Shown one piece after another: positions 32,290 through 44,666 of a stretch of 64,000 nucleotides of DNA. Under the pieces are notes generated by a model. That model made no database searches. It was not told where the DNA came from and worked only from the letters and a program-made list of their open reading frames with translations. Source of the stretch: Hydractinia symbiolongicarpus (taxonomy: Eukaryota > Cnidaria > Hydrozoa > Anthoathecata > Hydractiniidae); the NCBI RefSeq assembly GCF_029227915.1, contig NC_079877.1, forward strand, positions 10,913,351 through 10,977,350, written 5' to 3'. Each line of letters opens with the position of its first letter. Positions within the stretch are counted from its first letter, which is position 1. A program made the position numbers and the translations under genes.

Positions 32290-34197
32290 TTAATCGCTCC
32301 ATGCATAAGAAGTGAATCCATTTGCAACATTGTTCCAAAACTGACATTGTTGTTCATGATACTGACTCATTAATACATCAATGTCACCCCTGTCATTAAA
32401 AATAGCTGTTTCTTTTTTTTGCCAGTCAGTGTTTGCTGGATGTCCATACATCATAAAATGTTTAAAATTTTTTCGTAAAGTATCTTGAAAGTTTATATCG
32501 TCTAAGCTTGGTTTATAATCAAATTGTTCTAATCTCTTGAAATTGAAGAGTGCAATGGTTTCCCATGAATTAAATGCATTTTTTGATTGGAATCCATGGA
32601 GAGGAAGTGGCTTACTTGGTTTATGAGCGATAACATATTGGTAAACATTATGATGTGAACTTTCCATAAACTGATGAGCGAGCTGATTTATTGGGCAATT
32701 TTCTAAAACATCCGAAGAAATGGTTTCATGCATAAGTTCTGCAGAGAACTCTTTCGTTAAATTTTTAGTGGTGTTGCTATACAATTTACCAAGCACTATA
32801 TCAATATACTTAGTAGAGAAGGGGTCAAGTTTCTTTTTTAAATACAAATAATAATCAGTCCATGATTTTTCATCAAAAGTAACAAAAGGTGAGATCCCAA
32901 TTTCTTGAGCAGCACTGCCAACTAAAACAGAAACCTTTTTACCTTTAAAAGACAAGTTTTTGAGATTTTTTGGAGGTTTCGGTATAACAATAGGATCTAT
33001 AACTGCCAATGAAGGGTAGTGAATGCTTTTTGTAGGAAAATCATATCTTTTTGTGAAAATGTTTGAGTTCAAAAATTTCAATGTTGCATTTAAAATTTCA
33101 GTAGCTTTTAAGTTGTACAGACACTGTCTTGTATCATTGGTCTGCGTACACGCTGTTTCGTTTAGAAATACTTGATTTTCAGCAGATGCATCAGTGTAGG
33201 CTTTATCAAATTTTGGTGAACCACTCATTGATATTGCTTTATGAAACAATCCACCAGCTAATGGAGAAGCAAGCAAACCAAATATAGACGTACCACCAAA
33301 ACTTTGTCCACATATTGTAACAGAGTTAGGATCACCTCCAAAATTTTTGATGTTACTTTGGACCCATTTCAATGCTAATATTTGATCCATAAAACCATAA
33401 TTTCCATAGGATTTACCTTTTTGCCAAAGTTCTTTCAGAGATAAAAAACCAAAGAGATTTAAACGAAAATTCAAGCTTACTGCTACAACATCCATTGAGG
33501 TGACAAATTCATTGTCTGGGGTCATACCTAACTGATGACCAGATCCTGTCATGTATGAACCACCATGCAACCAAATGAAGACAGGTAACTTTCTTTTTAA
33601 AGATGGAGTATAAACATTCAAATACAGACAATCTTCAGAACCTTGCATATTACCACCTGTTCCATTCTGTATGCACACAGAACCATGGGAATTTGCTTCA
33701 AATACACCACTCCAACAAGAAGACCTATTTTCATTAAACGAAACTGGTGCACTCCATCTTAGATCTCCATTAGGTGGCAGCGCATATGGAATACCCTTAA
33801 ACGTGTAAATTTCTATTTCTTTGTTGTCCTTTTTTAATGTTTCTATAACACCAGTCATATCCCCACAATTTGTTGACACAACTGGTGTTTTTGATATTGG
33901 GATTGGAGATGTCTTTGAATAATACAAATATATCAGACTAGCCATAATAGCAAGGAAAACAACAACAACAACAACTAAAGCAATTAATTTTCTATTTCTT
34001 TTAGTGCAAAAACCTACTGGTTTTGTAGCCTTAACATTCACCTTTAGGTTTTCGTCAGCACTAGATGCAGCTGGATCAATTTCAAAATCAGTATCAGCAG
34101 ATCGCCAAGAAACTTGATCATATCGTTTTGTGTAGTTTAACATGGGAGTTTTCTCTTTTAACAATGGTGCCTTTTCATTATGTTGAGAGGTTGCCAT
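32290..34197 (-). CDS. Membrane-anchored carboxylesterase-like protein 3, catalytic His missing
   Basis: An intronless coding region of 635 residues starting at the ATG at 34197. The cytoplasmic N-terminus (about 68 residues) carries NEKAPLLKEK, an acidic-dileucine sorting-like motif; a transmembrane helix (about 71-92) follows, then the hydrolase domain. The oxyanion HGG (211-213), nucleophile Ser 299 (GQSFGG, with Phe replacing the usual small residue) and Glu 432 (AAQEIGI) are present. The position of the catalytic His is Asn 543 (NAFNSWETIALF against NAFHAWDSHALF in copy 1). It may therefore be a non-enzymatic binding or adhesion protein like neuroligins, or use another His. It lies upstream of and in the same orientation as paralogues 1 and 2. 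Confidence 0.86.
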   Translation of the reverse strand: MATSQHNEKAPLLKEKTPMLNYTKRYDQVSWRSADTDFEIDPAASSADENLKVNVKATKPVGFCTKRNRKLIALVVVVVVFLAIMASLIYLYYSKTSPIPISKTPVVSTNCGDMTGVIETLKKDNKEIEIYTFKGIPYALPPNGDLRWSAPVSFNENRSSCWSGVFEANSHGSVCIQNGTGGNMQGSEDCLYLNVYTPSLKRKLPVFIWLHGGSYMTGSGHQLGMTPDNEFVTSMDVVAVSLNFRLNLFGFLSLKELWQKGKSYGNYGFMDQILALKWVQSNIKNFGGDPNSVTICGQSFGGTSIFGLLASPLAGGLFHKAISMSGSPKFDKAYTDASAENQVFLNETACTQTNDTRQCLYNLKATEILNATLKFLNSNIFTKRYDFPTKSIHYPSLAVIDPIVIPKPPKNLKNLSFKGKKVSVLVGSAAQEIGISPFVTFDEKSWTDYYLYLKKKLDPFSTKYIDIVLGKLYSNTTKNLTKEFSAELMHETISSDVLENCPINQLAHQFMESSHHNVYQYVIAHKPSKPLPLHGFQSKNAFNSWETIALFNFKRLEQFDYKPSLDDINFQDTLRKNFKHFMMYGHPANTDWQKKETAIFNDRGDIDVLMSQYHEQQCQFWNNVANGFTSYAWSD

Positions 34198-34463
34198 GCT
34201 TCTCCAAAGCTTGTTTACAATTTTCTGGAAAATAAAAAATTTACAAACAAGTTATATTAATAAAAAAACATTGTTTAAATAATTATTGACGACTTTTTGA
34301 AACTTTAAATACACACTGTGATCATAAAAATATCTGAAAGTATAGTTTTTTTATGTTTGTTTCACACCCCTGCAGCAAGTGTTTCATTTGTTTTGCAGTT
34401 GAGTTTACAAATTGCATTTTTCAAAATGACATGATTTTCTTGCTTTTTTCTCTGCCAAATGTT

Positions 34464-34689
34464 AGATAGATAGATGTGCATATTTTACATGGTAGCCCCA
34501 CAAATATCGAGGGATATACCCTGTCTATTATTTCCAGGAGGGGCCATGGCTTAGATGAGGAGTCCTAGAGTATTTAATGCTCATTTTGAGCTACGCAGAC
34601 CCAATTAGGGTCCGCGCTTTACTAGACAACTCCTGGCAACATCCAACGGCCCACACAGTGTGCCATCTCCCCAATTTCCCTCACATGGC
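34464..34689 (-). mobile_element. SINE family copy, 5'-truncated
   Basis: Matches the full SINE at 53150-53506 from the GATA-repeat 3' tail through the region of CCCAATTTCCCTCACATGG, but lacks the tRNA-like head. Confidence 0.8.
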
Positions 34690-34850
34690 GTAAAAGTTAT
34701 AACTGCATTGTAATGACTTCATTAATTTAATATAACATATTGACGTTAAATTAGTGTTATTAACGTCATGCCGTAATGTTAGAAAATTTAACATTGGGAC
34801 ATAACTTTTTGGCTACATCAAAGGAAATGAACACATCCACTTTGACTGTT

Positions 34851-34973
<123 letters not shown>

Positions 34974-36826
34974 TAGTCTTTGTATTATTATAGAGATTTG
35001 CTGATTATTTTTTCTTGCTGGTCTTTGTACTGTTTAACTTTACTTTAAAAAGAGATTGCAATAGTTATTCTACCGAAATAAAACAACAATTATATGCTAT
35101 ATAACAATCATTTGATCTGTTAAGATTTATTTTAAAAAAATAATTTTAAAAAACTAAGGTTTCCTTCCTAAAGTAATCTAATTTTTATGTACAGATAAAC
35201 ACTTAAATGTACCTTTACATGTACCAGATAGTTAATTATTTTAGTGTTCATGGGATCAACGAAAGAAAATAATTTAAATTGTATGTAACAAAGTTAAGTT
35301 TTACTTGTTTCACATGTAAATAGTAGTCATATGGAAAAAAATATAATCGTACAAAGCTTTAAAAACCCAGAATTTCGTTCTGAAGAACAAGAAAACGACA
35401 GTATGATCAGGAAGAAAAATGCTGGCTTGCGAGCTTCGAACACCATGATACTTTTCAATCATTTTGAGGTGTGCAATGTTCGCACGGCATAATATTTAAT
35501 GGCGTGCGATGGCGTGTGTTCATTATCGTTCCATTTTTCTCAAGTAATCATAGAACTCACATACAGCAACACTAATTTTGCCATGTTTCAAAGCAGGTAA
35601 TTTGTTGCGAAGAAACTGAAATGTGCAATGCGTTCATTGCTTATTATTTTTTTTAAAAAAATTATACGTTAAATAGCATTTTTTTAACTCAAACAAAGAA
35701 AGGGCTGCAAGCGAAAAATACTAGACGCCAACTTTGTAACTGTAAAAGTAGTTAAACAAAAGACTAAAATTTTTATGACAATTTATAACAAAATTATTGT
35801 CTTTAGCTAGTAAAATAAACAAGACAGAAAACTTTCTTTGTAACACTCTCCTCCATTATAAATAACTTCCAAAACTACATCAGCACATTCTGTATAATTT
35901 TCAAAACTACATCAGCACATTCTGTATAATTTTCAAAAAAACACAAGAAAAAGTCTTCCTGTATGTGGCCTTTGATCACCATAACTATAATTAGATATCA
36001 TGCTGACTTTGTGCTTGGGAAAGAACTTGCTGGAAGTGATTTCACATAACGAAAGTAGCAAAAGCATTTAAAGAAGTAGACAGAAAAGTTGAACTTTAAA
36101 ATTTATTTTTTAATTTTTTTTTATTTTAACAAGAGCAACTAAATTAAAAAAAAATTTAATGTTTTTCTTTAATATAACCCGCGAGTAACTTGATATATTT
36201 CCTTAAAGATTTACTCGCGAGTAGTTTAATTATTGCGTACTTGCATTATTAAAAAGAATAAAAAAGATCTTATTGTACTCTTATTGTCCCTGCATTGTAC
36301 TCTCACTCTGAAATATTTTACTCTTATTTATTTATACTTGTACCCTCGAAGATGTGTAGCTTTACTCGAAGTGACCTTAAAAATAAATAATTTACAGCCT
36401 ATTTGTCGTAAGAAAAAAAATTATTCACAGACACCTTCATTGAACTGAATATTATTTATTTTGGTGTGTGATTAGCCTGAGGTATTTAGTGTTAATTTTT
36501 GGTGTGCGAAGATCGCACAGGAACATTCATACATGGCGTGTGTGGGCATGTGTGCTGGCCATCACACGCCATTCCTGACGAGGCCTGTATGATGGTAAAC
36601 AAGAAGCCCTGGGGGCTCTAAGAATTTCCGCGCGCTACCAAAATATTTGATGAAAACCTGCTAATTCGTTGTGTTATTGTGCCAAACATTCGAAGGGGTT
36701 TGGTGCATGAACCTCTGAAGATAAAGCACACCAGTGACATTATATCTTACAACAAACGCAAACAAAACGATTCATGGTTGAAAGTCTTGCGATTGAAACG
36801 TTTATGGCCTTAAACGGCATTAGTTG

Positions 36827-37440
36827 ACAAAAAATCAAAATTTTGATGTGACCATCATTTTCAGCATACTTTTTTTATTAACTGTGTCAATTTTTGTCGA
36901 AAATAAAGCATTTTTAATTTTTGGATAAATTTTGGCCTGAAATGACATTTAGGTGACAAAAAATCAAACTTTTGTACCATAATCATTTTCAGCATACTTA
37001 ATTTGTTAACTGTGCCAGATTTAGCCGAAAATGAAGTGGTTTTAATTTTTGGACCAATTTTGGCCTATAATGGCATTTAGGTGACAAAAATCAAAATTTT
37101 GATGTCACCATTATGTTCAGCATACTTTTTTTGTTAACTTTGCCAATTTTTGTTGAAAATGAAGTAGTTTTAATTTTTGGACCAATTTTGGCCTAAAATG
37201 ACATTTAAGGTGGCAAAAAACCAAAATTTTGATGTCACCATCATGTTCAGCATACTTTATTTGTTAACTGTGCCAAATTTTGTTCAAAATAAAGTAGTTC
37301 TAATTTTTGGACCAATGTTCACCTAAAATGACATTTAGGTGACAAAAATCAAAATTATTATGTCACCATTATGTTCAGCATACCTTTTTTGTTAACTGTG
37401 CCAAATTTGGCGAAAACAAATACCAATTTTAGCCTGAAAC
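36827..37440. repeat. Tandem repeat, ~125-130 bp unit, about five copies
   Basis: Each copy runs GACAAAAATCAAAATTTTGATG, CACCATnATnTTCAGCATAC, TTTGTTAACTGTGCCAA, GAAAATGAAGTAGTTTTAA, then TTTTTGGACCAATTTTGGCC and ATTTAGGT. The copies have diverged by substitutions and small indels, so it is an old satellite-like array. Confidence 0.85.
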
Positions 37441-39529
37441 GTCAATACGAGACTTCCCAGTAGTTAGAGAGCTTGGGTACGAAGTTTACATCTGTAACGG
37501 AGCAACGTGAAATCCCAGGGTCGATTTTTTCTCAAAAAATGCTCCGAAAGAAAAAAACGACGGTTTTAAAGAATTTCCTATGCCTTCGGGCGCGGAAATT
37601 CAAATATTTTTTTTCTGAAATGACATGAAAACAACATTGCAAATCAAGGTGTGAGTAAGGGAAAAAAAAGTTTTTTTGCAAATTTTTTTTTAACTTTTTT
37701 TATAAAAAAAGTGAACTTTTTAATGGTGAAATCATTTTTTATATAAAATAGGATAGAAATGCCATTTTTTTCCAATAACACAATCCTCATCATTTGTCTT
37801 CCAGCTAAACATGCTAAAAGGATCAAATATAGGTGTAAATATTTATGTTTCTCACTTTAGCAATAAACTGTGATATGAGCATATTTTGTAACAAAAACGT
37901 AATCACAACCAACGTTGTAAAAATTGAATTTCTTGTATTGCTTTTCTTTTAATGATTGTTTGTTTTTATCCGATCAATTAAAAATAATTTTTTTCACTTT
38001 GACTTTCATTTATGCTTTTTCGGGAAGTTTTTTTTACAAGCGAGCAACACTAACAACATCAAGCTATATAAAATATTAAAAAATGTCTACTTATCATCAT
38101 AAAGCTTCTGCTCCTTCAAAAAAGAGAAAAAAAATTAGAAGTGCTTTAACTCTGCAGCCAAGCGAAGATTGAAAATAAAAAATAAAACACACATTGAACA
38201 AAAGTGTAAGTCAAAAGAAAATAATAGATGTTTTATCCAGCGATAGCGAATACAACTCAGACATTTCTGTTATCATATCATTTTTTTAATCTCTATTCCA
38301 TCAGATTTTGTAACATTTTTTTCTTTTTCTTTTTGTTTATTTTTACTTTGCCCCTCTCCTCTTGTGAATATGTTTTAAGTGCGAATATGAGCAGACTCGC
38401 GCGTTGTACAGAAGTTGTTAAACACCAATAACGACCATTTAACTACACGAAAATGATGATATTTTTAAAATTCTTTAAACCTCTTTTTCGCAATGTTTAT
38501 TTTTTGTGTGAGCACTGCTAATCTTTTCATCTTCATTTACAAAACTATAAAAGCTACAAGGTGGAGGGTGAGCGACTTTTAAAGACAGATGTTACATCTA
38601 AAAACGAATCTAAATTTAATTCGTAAGTGTGAACAGATCTCGAGTTATGACGTATTATTTAGCGAATTATGGTTTGTAATTCCGTCAGGTAGGTATATTT
38701 TTTCAGTAACAACTAATTGTTATTCTTTCTAAGTTATAATTTTGGAGTTTCTAGGAGTAAAACGATTGTTTTTCCCCACCATGTGTTATTAATCGCACCT
38801 GTGAACTGAATTGTATAGATAACATTTTAAGCTCCCTTATACTATCGATTACGCACCTTCCTTTCAAAAGTTATTCAGACAAATTTTTGAATTAAATTTC
38901 AAAGGGATTGAATTATAGTAAAAAGAAAAACGACAATGTGTTTTCTTTGTTTTACAGAGCTTTTATTTATATGAATAAACTTTGTCTTTGTTTTGAAACA
39001 TTCTCATAAACGCACACTGTTCTCTACTTTTTGAGTCATTTGATTTGTTGGCTTCCAATTGGTTCCCTAAATAGAGAGTTTCGCACTTTTACCAACATTT
39101 TAGCTAGATTATAGCACCATCAAAAGAGATGAATTTAGTGCATTTCTAGGGGGTCTCAGGTCGCATATTAGCAAAAATTTTCAGGGCATCACTCCTAGAC
39201 CCCACTTGGGGGGGGGGGGGGGGGTCACAGCGCCTCCCAAGGACCCCCAGCTGCTTTAGGCCATCATTGAAAATATATTGGGTCCGCGTCCTGAAGACGC
39301 TGCAAAAATGAGTCAGTGGGCATATTTTTTCCCAGGATTTTCAGATCGGAACAAGCAAATTCGTTCCCAGGGCGAAGACAGTATAGCGCCACTCGACATC
39401 GTTTTTGTAGACCATTTTCCCCGTCCTGTAAACTGTCAGTAGCCACAGGAGGAGTGCCCTAAAGGAATTAATTTTGCGAGTTTTTGTCAATTTTGCATAA
39501 ATTAGTTCTGCCAAAAAAAATTTACCCAA

Positions 39530-39905
39530 CCCTTGGTTAACCCAAGCCATGTGAGGAAAATTGGGGATAAGGCATACTGTGTGGGCTGTGTTGGAATTGG
39601 GTATCATCTTCCCAATTTCCCTCACATGGCTTGGGTTAACCCCGGGCTATGGTAACATTCACTCGTCCATGTTGAATCGCAGTCAAGAGGAATTGAACCC
39701 CGGTCTCCCGCACAGAGTACAAGAAATATAACCACTAGCTACTCTACGGCGCCACAAATCTGTGTGGTAGCTCAAAAATGAGCATTAAATACTCTAGGTG
39801 TGCTAGGACTCCCCGTCTAACTAAGCCCTTCTGGAAATGACTCAATATTTATGAGGCTAGCCAAGTCGAATATGCACATTTATCTAGCTATCCATCCAGC
39901 AGTGC
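39530..39905. repeat. Rearranged SINE family copies
   Basis: Three SINE-derived segments in alternating orientation. The piece at about 39600-39757 is minus-oriented and includes the tRNA-like head (B-box complement GGAATTGAACC and GGCGCC end). The pieces at about 39530-39599 and 39765-39900 are in the opposite orientation. This indicates nested insertion followed by inversion, or fold-back. Confidence 0.65.
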
Positions 39906-41956
39906 AGCGATAGTGACTTGGAAAAGTCTAGCTAGAAGACTATAAAAACGTTCAATATGGAGAGCCTGCCCAGTCAAATGCTTCAAGCCAGACTGACTTT
40001 GAATAAATCTAAGCCAGCTACTTATAGTTACTGTGTATACAAACTAGATTAACAGCCTAGTTAATTCAACCAAAACCAACCTGAGGCAAAGACCACCGGA
40101 AGATAATGGACCTTGTGTTTTGGTTCGTCTCGATAACCCTGGAATTTAGGCTCGCCCAACTACGCCTTCTCCGTCCGCCAACTTACTTTCCCCACGCCCC
40201 CAATCATTATAGAAATGGTTACCGCCCAGAGGGGGTTGGGGAACAGGGCCCCTGTTCGCAGGCGAAAAATTGTAGGTGCTACTTTTGGTCGAATCGTGCA
40301 AAAACGACATGCTCCATTCTATCCGATCAAACGGTTTTATCTTCGCGCCAAATCGATAAAGGTTTAATTTGATGAAATATATTTGGAGAGGCCTTGTTTG
40401 TAACATATATTTTATTTAGTTAGAACCTGATATGTATCAAAAAATACTAAAAAATGATAAACACATCGGTGTGTACAGTTCTTGTCAAGTTACATAAAAA
40501 CGGACATTATTTCTTTATCGGAAAATTATTTGCACATCGGGAAATTATTTACCGATGTAGAAATTATGAGATTCTTCGATCAGCATAGTTTTTATTTCTT
40601 TTTTTTTGGAAAATTGTTCTGATCTAAAAACTCGGAAATTCGTTACGCCCTATAACATTAAGGACGCCCCCCTCCTCCGCAAAAAACTACATGAATAGAA
40701 ATGTCAACCTATAGAAAATATAACAATGAAAACAAAACCAGAATATATCACTAGAGACGTTACTCGTACCCAGGGCGTTTTGCCTTGTTGTTGATGATAA
40801 CGGTTTAGGGGCCATAAGACCTTGGGGACAAGGTTGTAAACGATGTTACTCCAGGGATAGCTAGAGGCTTGTGACAATAGTGTGACAATAATGTCAATAT
40901 GCTGAAGCAGGAAACATTTTTGTACGAAATAGTATTTAAAAAGAAGAACGAGAAATTGATAACGCACTTGCAGGCCTTCTGTATCTCAAATGGGAGCCTA
41001 AAATGCACTAAAACTCCTTTTCAGGACGCTTGCTGATAGTCAACCTCGTCCCCAGGGGACTGCGTTTTAGCTGTCTAGTAAGCGATAGCGGCTTTGGCAT
41101 ATGCAACAAGACCTGGGAACGAGGATGGCTGACAGTGTATCAATAAGAACTTAGAGTACAATAAAACAAATAATGCTTTAACTAGTATTTTTATTCTCTA
41201 CAGGACAATTTAAAAGGAAGCTGTATCATTTTCTGTTAAAAATACCTATTTCGCGTCTAAAAATCGATTAACGGAATCAACACCTTTTATTTGGTCCCAA
41301 TAAAAAAACGCTAAGAAGCGCTGTGAACGAGCTTCGGCTTTAACACAAGGCGGCAATGAGGGTTAAAAGTTATTCGTTTCATAACAAACCCGTCGCAAAA
41401 AGCTTTGTCCCTAATATTAGGTCGCAAATTTTAGAGAAAGTTAAAAGTTGATGGACGAGCTATTCCAAGTGGATTGCATGAGCGAATATGATTAAGATTC
41501 GTTACTTGCCATCTGCGAAGGAATGAAAAGCTTGAACAAGAAACAATATACCACCCAGCTAGTGACTCAAAGTAAACAGGGATCATTTTTTTGGTTTAAA
41601 ATAGACGAAAAAAAATTGAGTTTTTAAATAGCGGACACTAATTACACTAAACAAAACTCTTTGCACGGAAGGTTTACGTTAATTTGGAGAGTTTACGACC
41701 GTATCTCCAGCGTAGCTATCGTACTACCCTGTACATATCGACTGCCGTGTCAGTCCTGGCGATAAAAAGTTTGCACAGTCAGCATAACATTTATTTCAAA
41801 GATGACAGTACGGATAAGATATAGACAGCGAAATGTGGAAGTGAACAGCAGATTTGAAAATTGGCAAGTATATTTCGTTTGTGCGAAAAAAATAGTAGAG
41901 CTAGCTATATAGGTCTTATATACAGTATGTATATTTAAGAATAGCAACATAATCCA

Positions 41957-42310
41957 GATAGAAAGACAGATGTGCATATTTTTCATAACTAGGCTCAAGG
42001 GATTTCTCTGTTTTAAGGAGGAAAAGTTCCATGTTCGCGTAATGTTTTGTCAATCTGGCTGATACTTTTTTTTGATTGCATCTTGGTAAGTAGAATGTGT
42101 CTTCTTCATTGTCAGAACTGTGAGAGTTATTCGGGGGTGTTATTTCCAGGAAAGGCCATGGCTTAGATAGGGAGTCCTGAAGTATCTAATGCTCGTTTTG
42201 AAGACCCAATTAGGGTTTGCACTCTACCAGACAACTCCGTTCCAATATCCCTCACATGGTGTGGTTAACCCAGGGCTATGGTGTAACACATTCACTCACC
42301 CATATCAAAT
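41957..42310 (-). mobile_element. Diverged SINE family copy
   Basis: The tail region (AGATGTGCATATTTTTCAT, near 41970) and body (CCAGGAAAGGCCATGGCTTAG through CCCAGGGCTATGG, about 42137-42280) match the SINE at 53150-53506, with an unrelated ~130-bp stretch between. The tRNA-like head is missing. Confidence 0.6.
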
Positions 42311-44145
42311 TTAAAGCAAAGCACAGCAATAATGGTGGGTAATCGCTGTGGGGAGACAACAAACATATAATATTTTTATATTCGGTTGGGTGACTTTAAC
42401 ACCAAATATTTGTGACGTCCGCCTTTTCCATAACGCAGTCAGGTTTGGTTTCCCATTTCCTGAACCTAGTTTCAGGAGACTGTATCCAATAATATAGGTA
42501 ATGGTTTCCCCTGTTTTAAAAAATATTATGTTTCAAAAATTAACTTGAAAAAAGCATTGAAATTGATAAGATAGCTACTATAGAAGATTGTTTTATTTAA
42601 GGGTATAATATTTTCGAAATCACTCTATATAATGACATTAAATTAAAAGTAGAAAAGAAGTAGGCAACCAATTTGATCCTTTTGCTGCGCTATATAGTAA
42701 ATGTGCCTATATTTTGCTCCAGAACTTCATGGAGAAACCACCAGAGAAAAGAGCACAACCAAAACAATTTGTGCAAGATATTGCAGGCAAAGTAGTTGGG
42801 AGAATCCTTGCGAAACTGCATGTTAACTATCATGTTTTTCGTTTTGGTTTCCCTTATCGGAAACCCTTTAAGGCTATTTTACAGAATTCCGAAAAGAGGC
42901 TGGGATGATTTTTTTCCTTTGTTAAAATTTTCTGAGAAATTATGGCCTTTCTTATGGTGCAAAAATTTAAGTGTGCTTCCTAGCCACTTTGTGGGCAGAT
43001 CCCTTTCTATTATGGGGATTTTCTGATAACGAAATCGATTCCTGTATTTCTCCCCTTTTTAGGGTAACAGTTGCCAAACCCTTCATCATCTCTTTTTTAT
43101 CTATTATTTTAATGATCTTGGCTGCACAAAGTCTTAGGTCATGTCATACTTGTTAATTCACAAGCTGCATATGAAGTCACATAATACAAGATGATCATCA
43201 ATTAAATAACAATTTTGAACAACAATTTTGAAATGTTTCCTGCATTAAAAAGTAACAAAAATTTTTACTTCAAACCTGGTAAATTTGGATATTTCCAATA
43301 ACTTTTGTAGTACTGCTTAATTAACTGTTAAAGCAGACATAGCTATTTGCATACAGGTACCTATAACTACTTGATCACTTGCATAGCCTGCTATCTTACC
43401 TTGACAAGTACAAAAAATTTTGGCATTGTGACTAATACTTTGCACCAACTAAAACTTTTCACCGACGTTTTTACTGACCAATCATTTCTACTAACTATTT
43501 TTTGATTGGTTAAGTTTTGTCTCTCAGATTAGCAGTAAAATGTTTAGCTGTAAAACATTGTCATAATCATTCAGGTGGGTTCCTCGTGACTAGGTTGTGT
43601 TGTGATCTATGTTATGTGATAGGTCCTTTGCATTTCTGACAATTCACATCTAAACTTAAGTTTCCATGGTTACCTTCAATTGAACGTTTGGGGAGATTGG
43701 GGTCTAAAACACTGATATTTATTATATGGCAATTTTATTCAGTGGTTGCCGGTTTTAATTAAAGAACCGAAAACAGTGGTTATATACATACAGTTAGTGT
43801 CTTTATTTATGTAGGTATGAGTCTCTTTATGTTGTATTTAAAATCCATTTTCATTTTGCCACGCAAAGGGACATTAAGATGAATAAAAATTCTTGCATTG
43901 AATCGTTCTTCTGTGGCACCTTAAGTTTGGACGGTCCCCATAAGGGGAGCTCTTACTGATGAAGGATGAAGTCTATACTCAAATTGCAATTGTCGTCTGT
44001 TTCAAATCTTGTATTTTTTAGAAATAAATCTTACTTGTGTTTTTTTAAAAAATGGCTTTTTATATTATATCAAATATCCATTCTATATATTTTATCTCTT
44101 AATTGTGGTCATCAAAATAAGTTTGTGATGTATTCATAAATATTA

Positions 44146-44328
44146 CAGGCCTTTTCATGAGAGGCGTGCGATAGCACGCGCACACGCCCACACACACCTG
44201 AAATGATTCAGGCGTGCTGTCTATATTCTATGAGAATTTGACCAGAATAGCACGCCTAAAGCACACGCAAATGCATTTTGGGCGTGTTATTCATCACACA
44301 CCCACTCAAAATCTCCTGAAAAGGCCTG
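44146..44328. mobile_element. MITE with CAGGCCTTTTCA termini
   Basis: The ends CAGGCCTTTTCATGAGA (44146) and the inverse of CAGGCCTTTTCAGGAGA (ending 44328) form terminal inverted repeats. ATATTA directly repeats on both flanks (44140-44145, 44329-44334). The interior is rich in GGCGTGCG/CGCACGCC hairpins. It is related by its ends to the larger element at 55330-56412. Confidence 0.7.
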
Positions 44329-44666
44329 ATATTACTAGTTGTCAACCCTTGGAAATATTCCTGGAGTCACCCTTCCTTTTTATATCGCTTTTCATATTTT
44401 CATAACAAACAGACAAACCAACAAACAACGGCGGTTATAATAGAGTTATATATATATAACTTCAAAAACAGAAGCCATCCATGCCTATAATTTGTAAAGT
44501 TTAGCACCAACGTGACATAGAGAAGTTTTCTAAATTTATTTTAGTCATTCAAGATTAAATTTCAGTTAAGCACAATTTTCCAAGTGTGCTGCAATTAAAA
44601 AGAAATCAGCAGGCCTACTCTTTTCACCAGACTCTGATGTGCTTTCTCATTTTATAAATCACTGCA

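Noticed and set aside
38081-38171. Lys/Arg-rich short frame resembling a pogo/Tigger N-terminus
   Set aside because: Only about 27 codons, no continuing homology in any frame.
39209-39227. Long G-run as a transposon end like piggyBac's
   Set aside because: No CCCTATTCGGTCC end, TTAA or paired inverted copy nearby.
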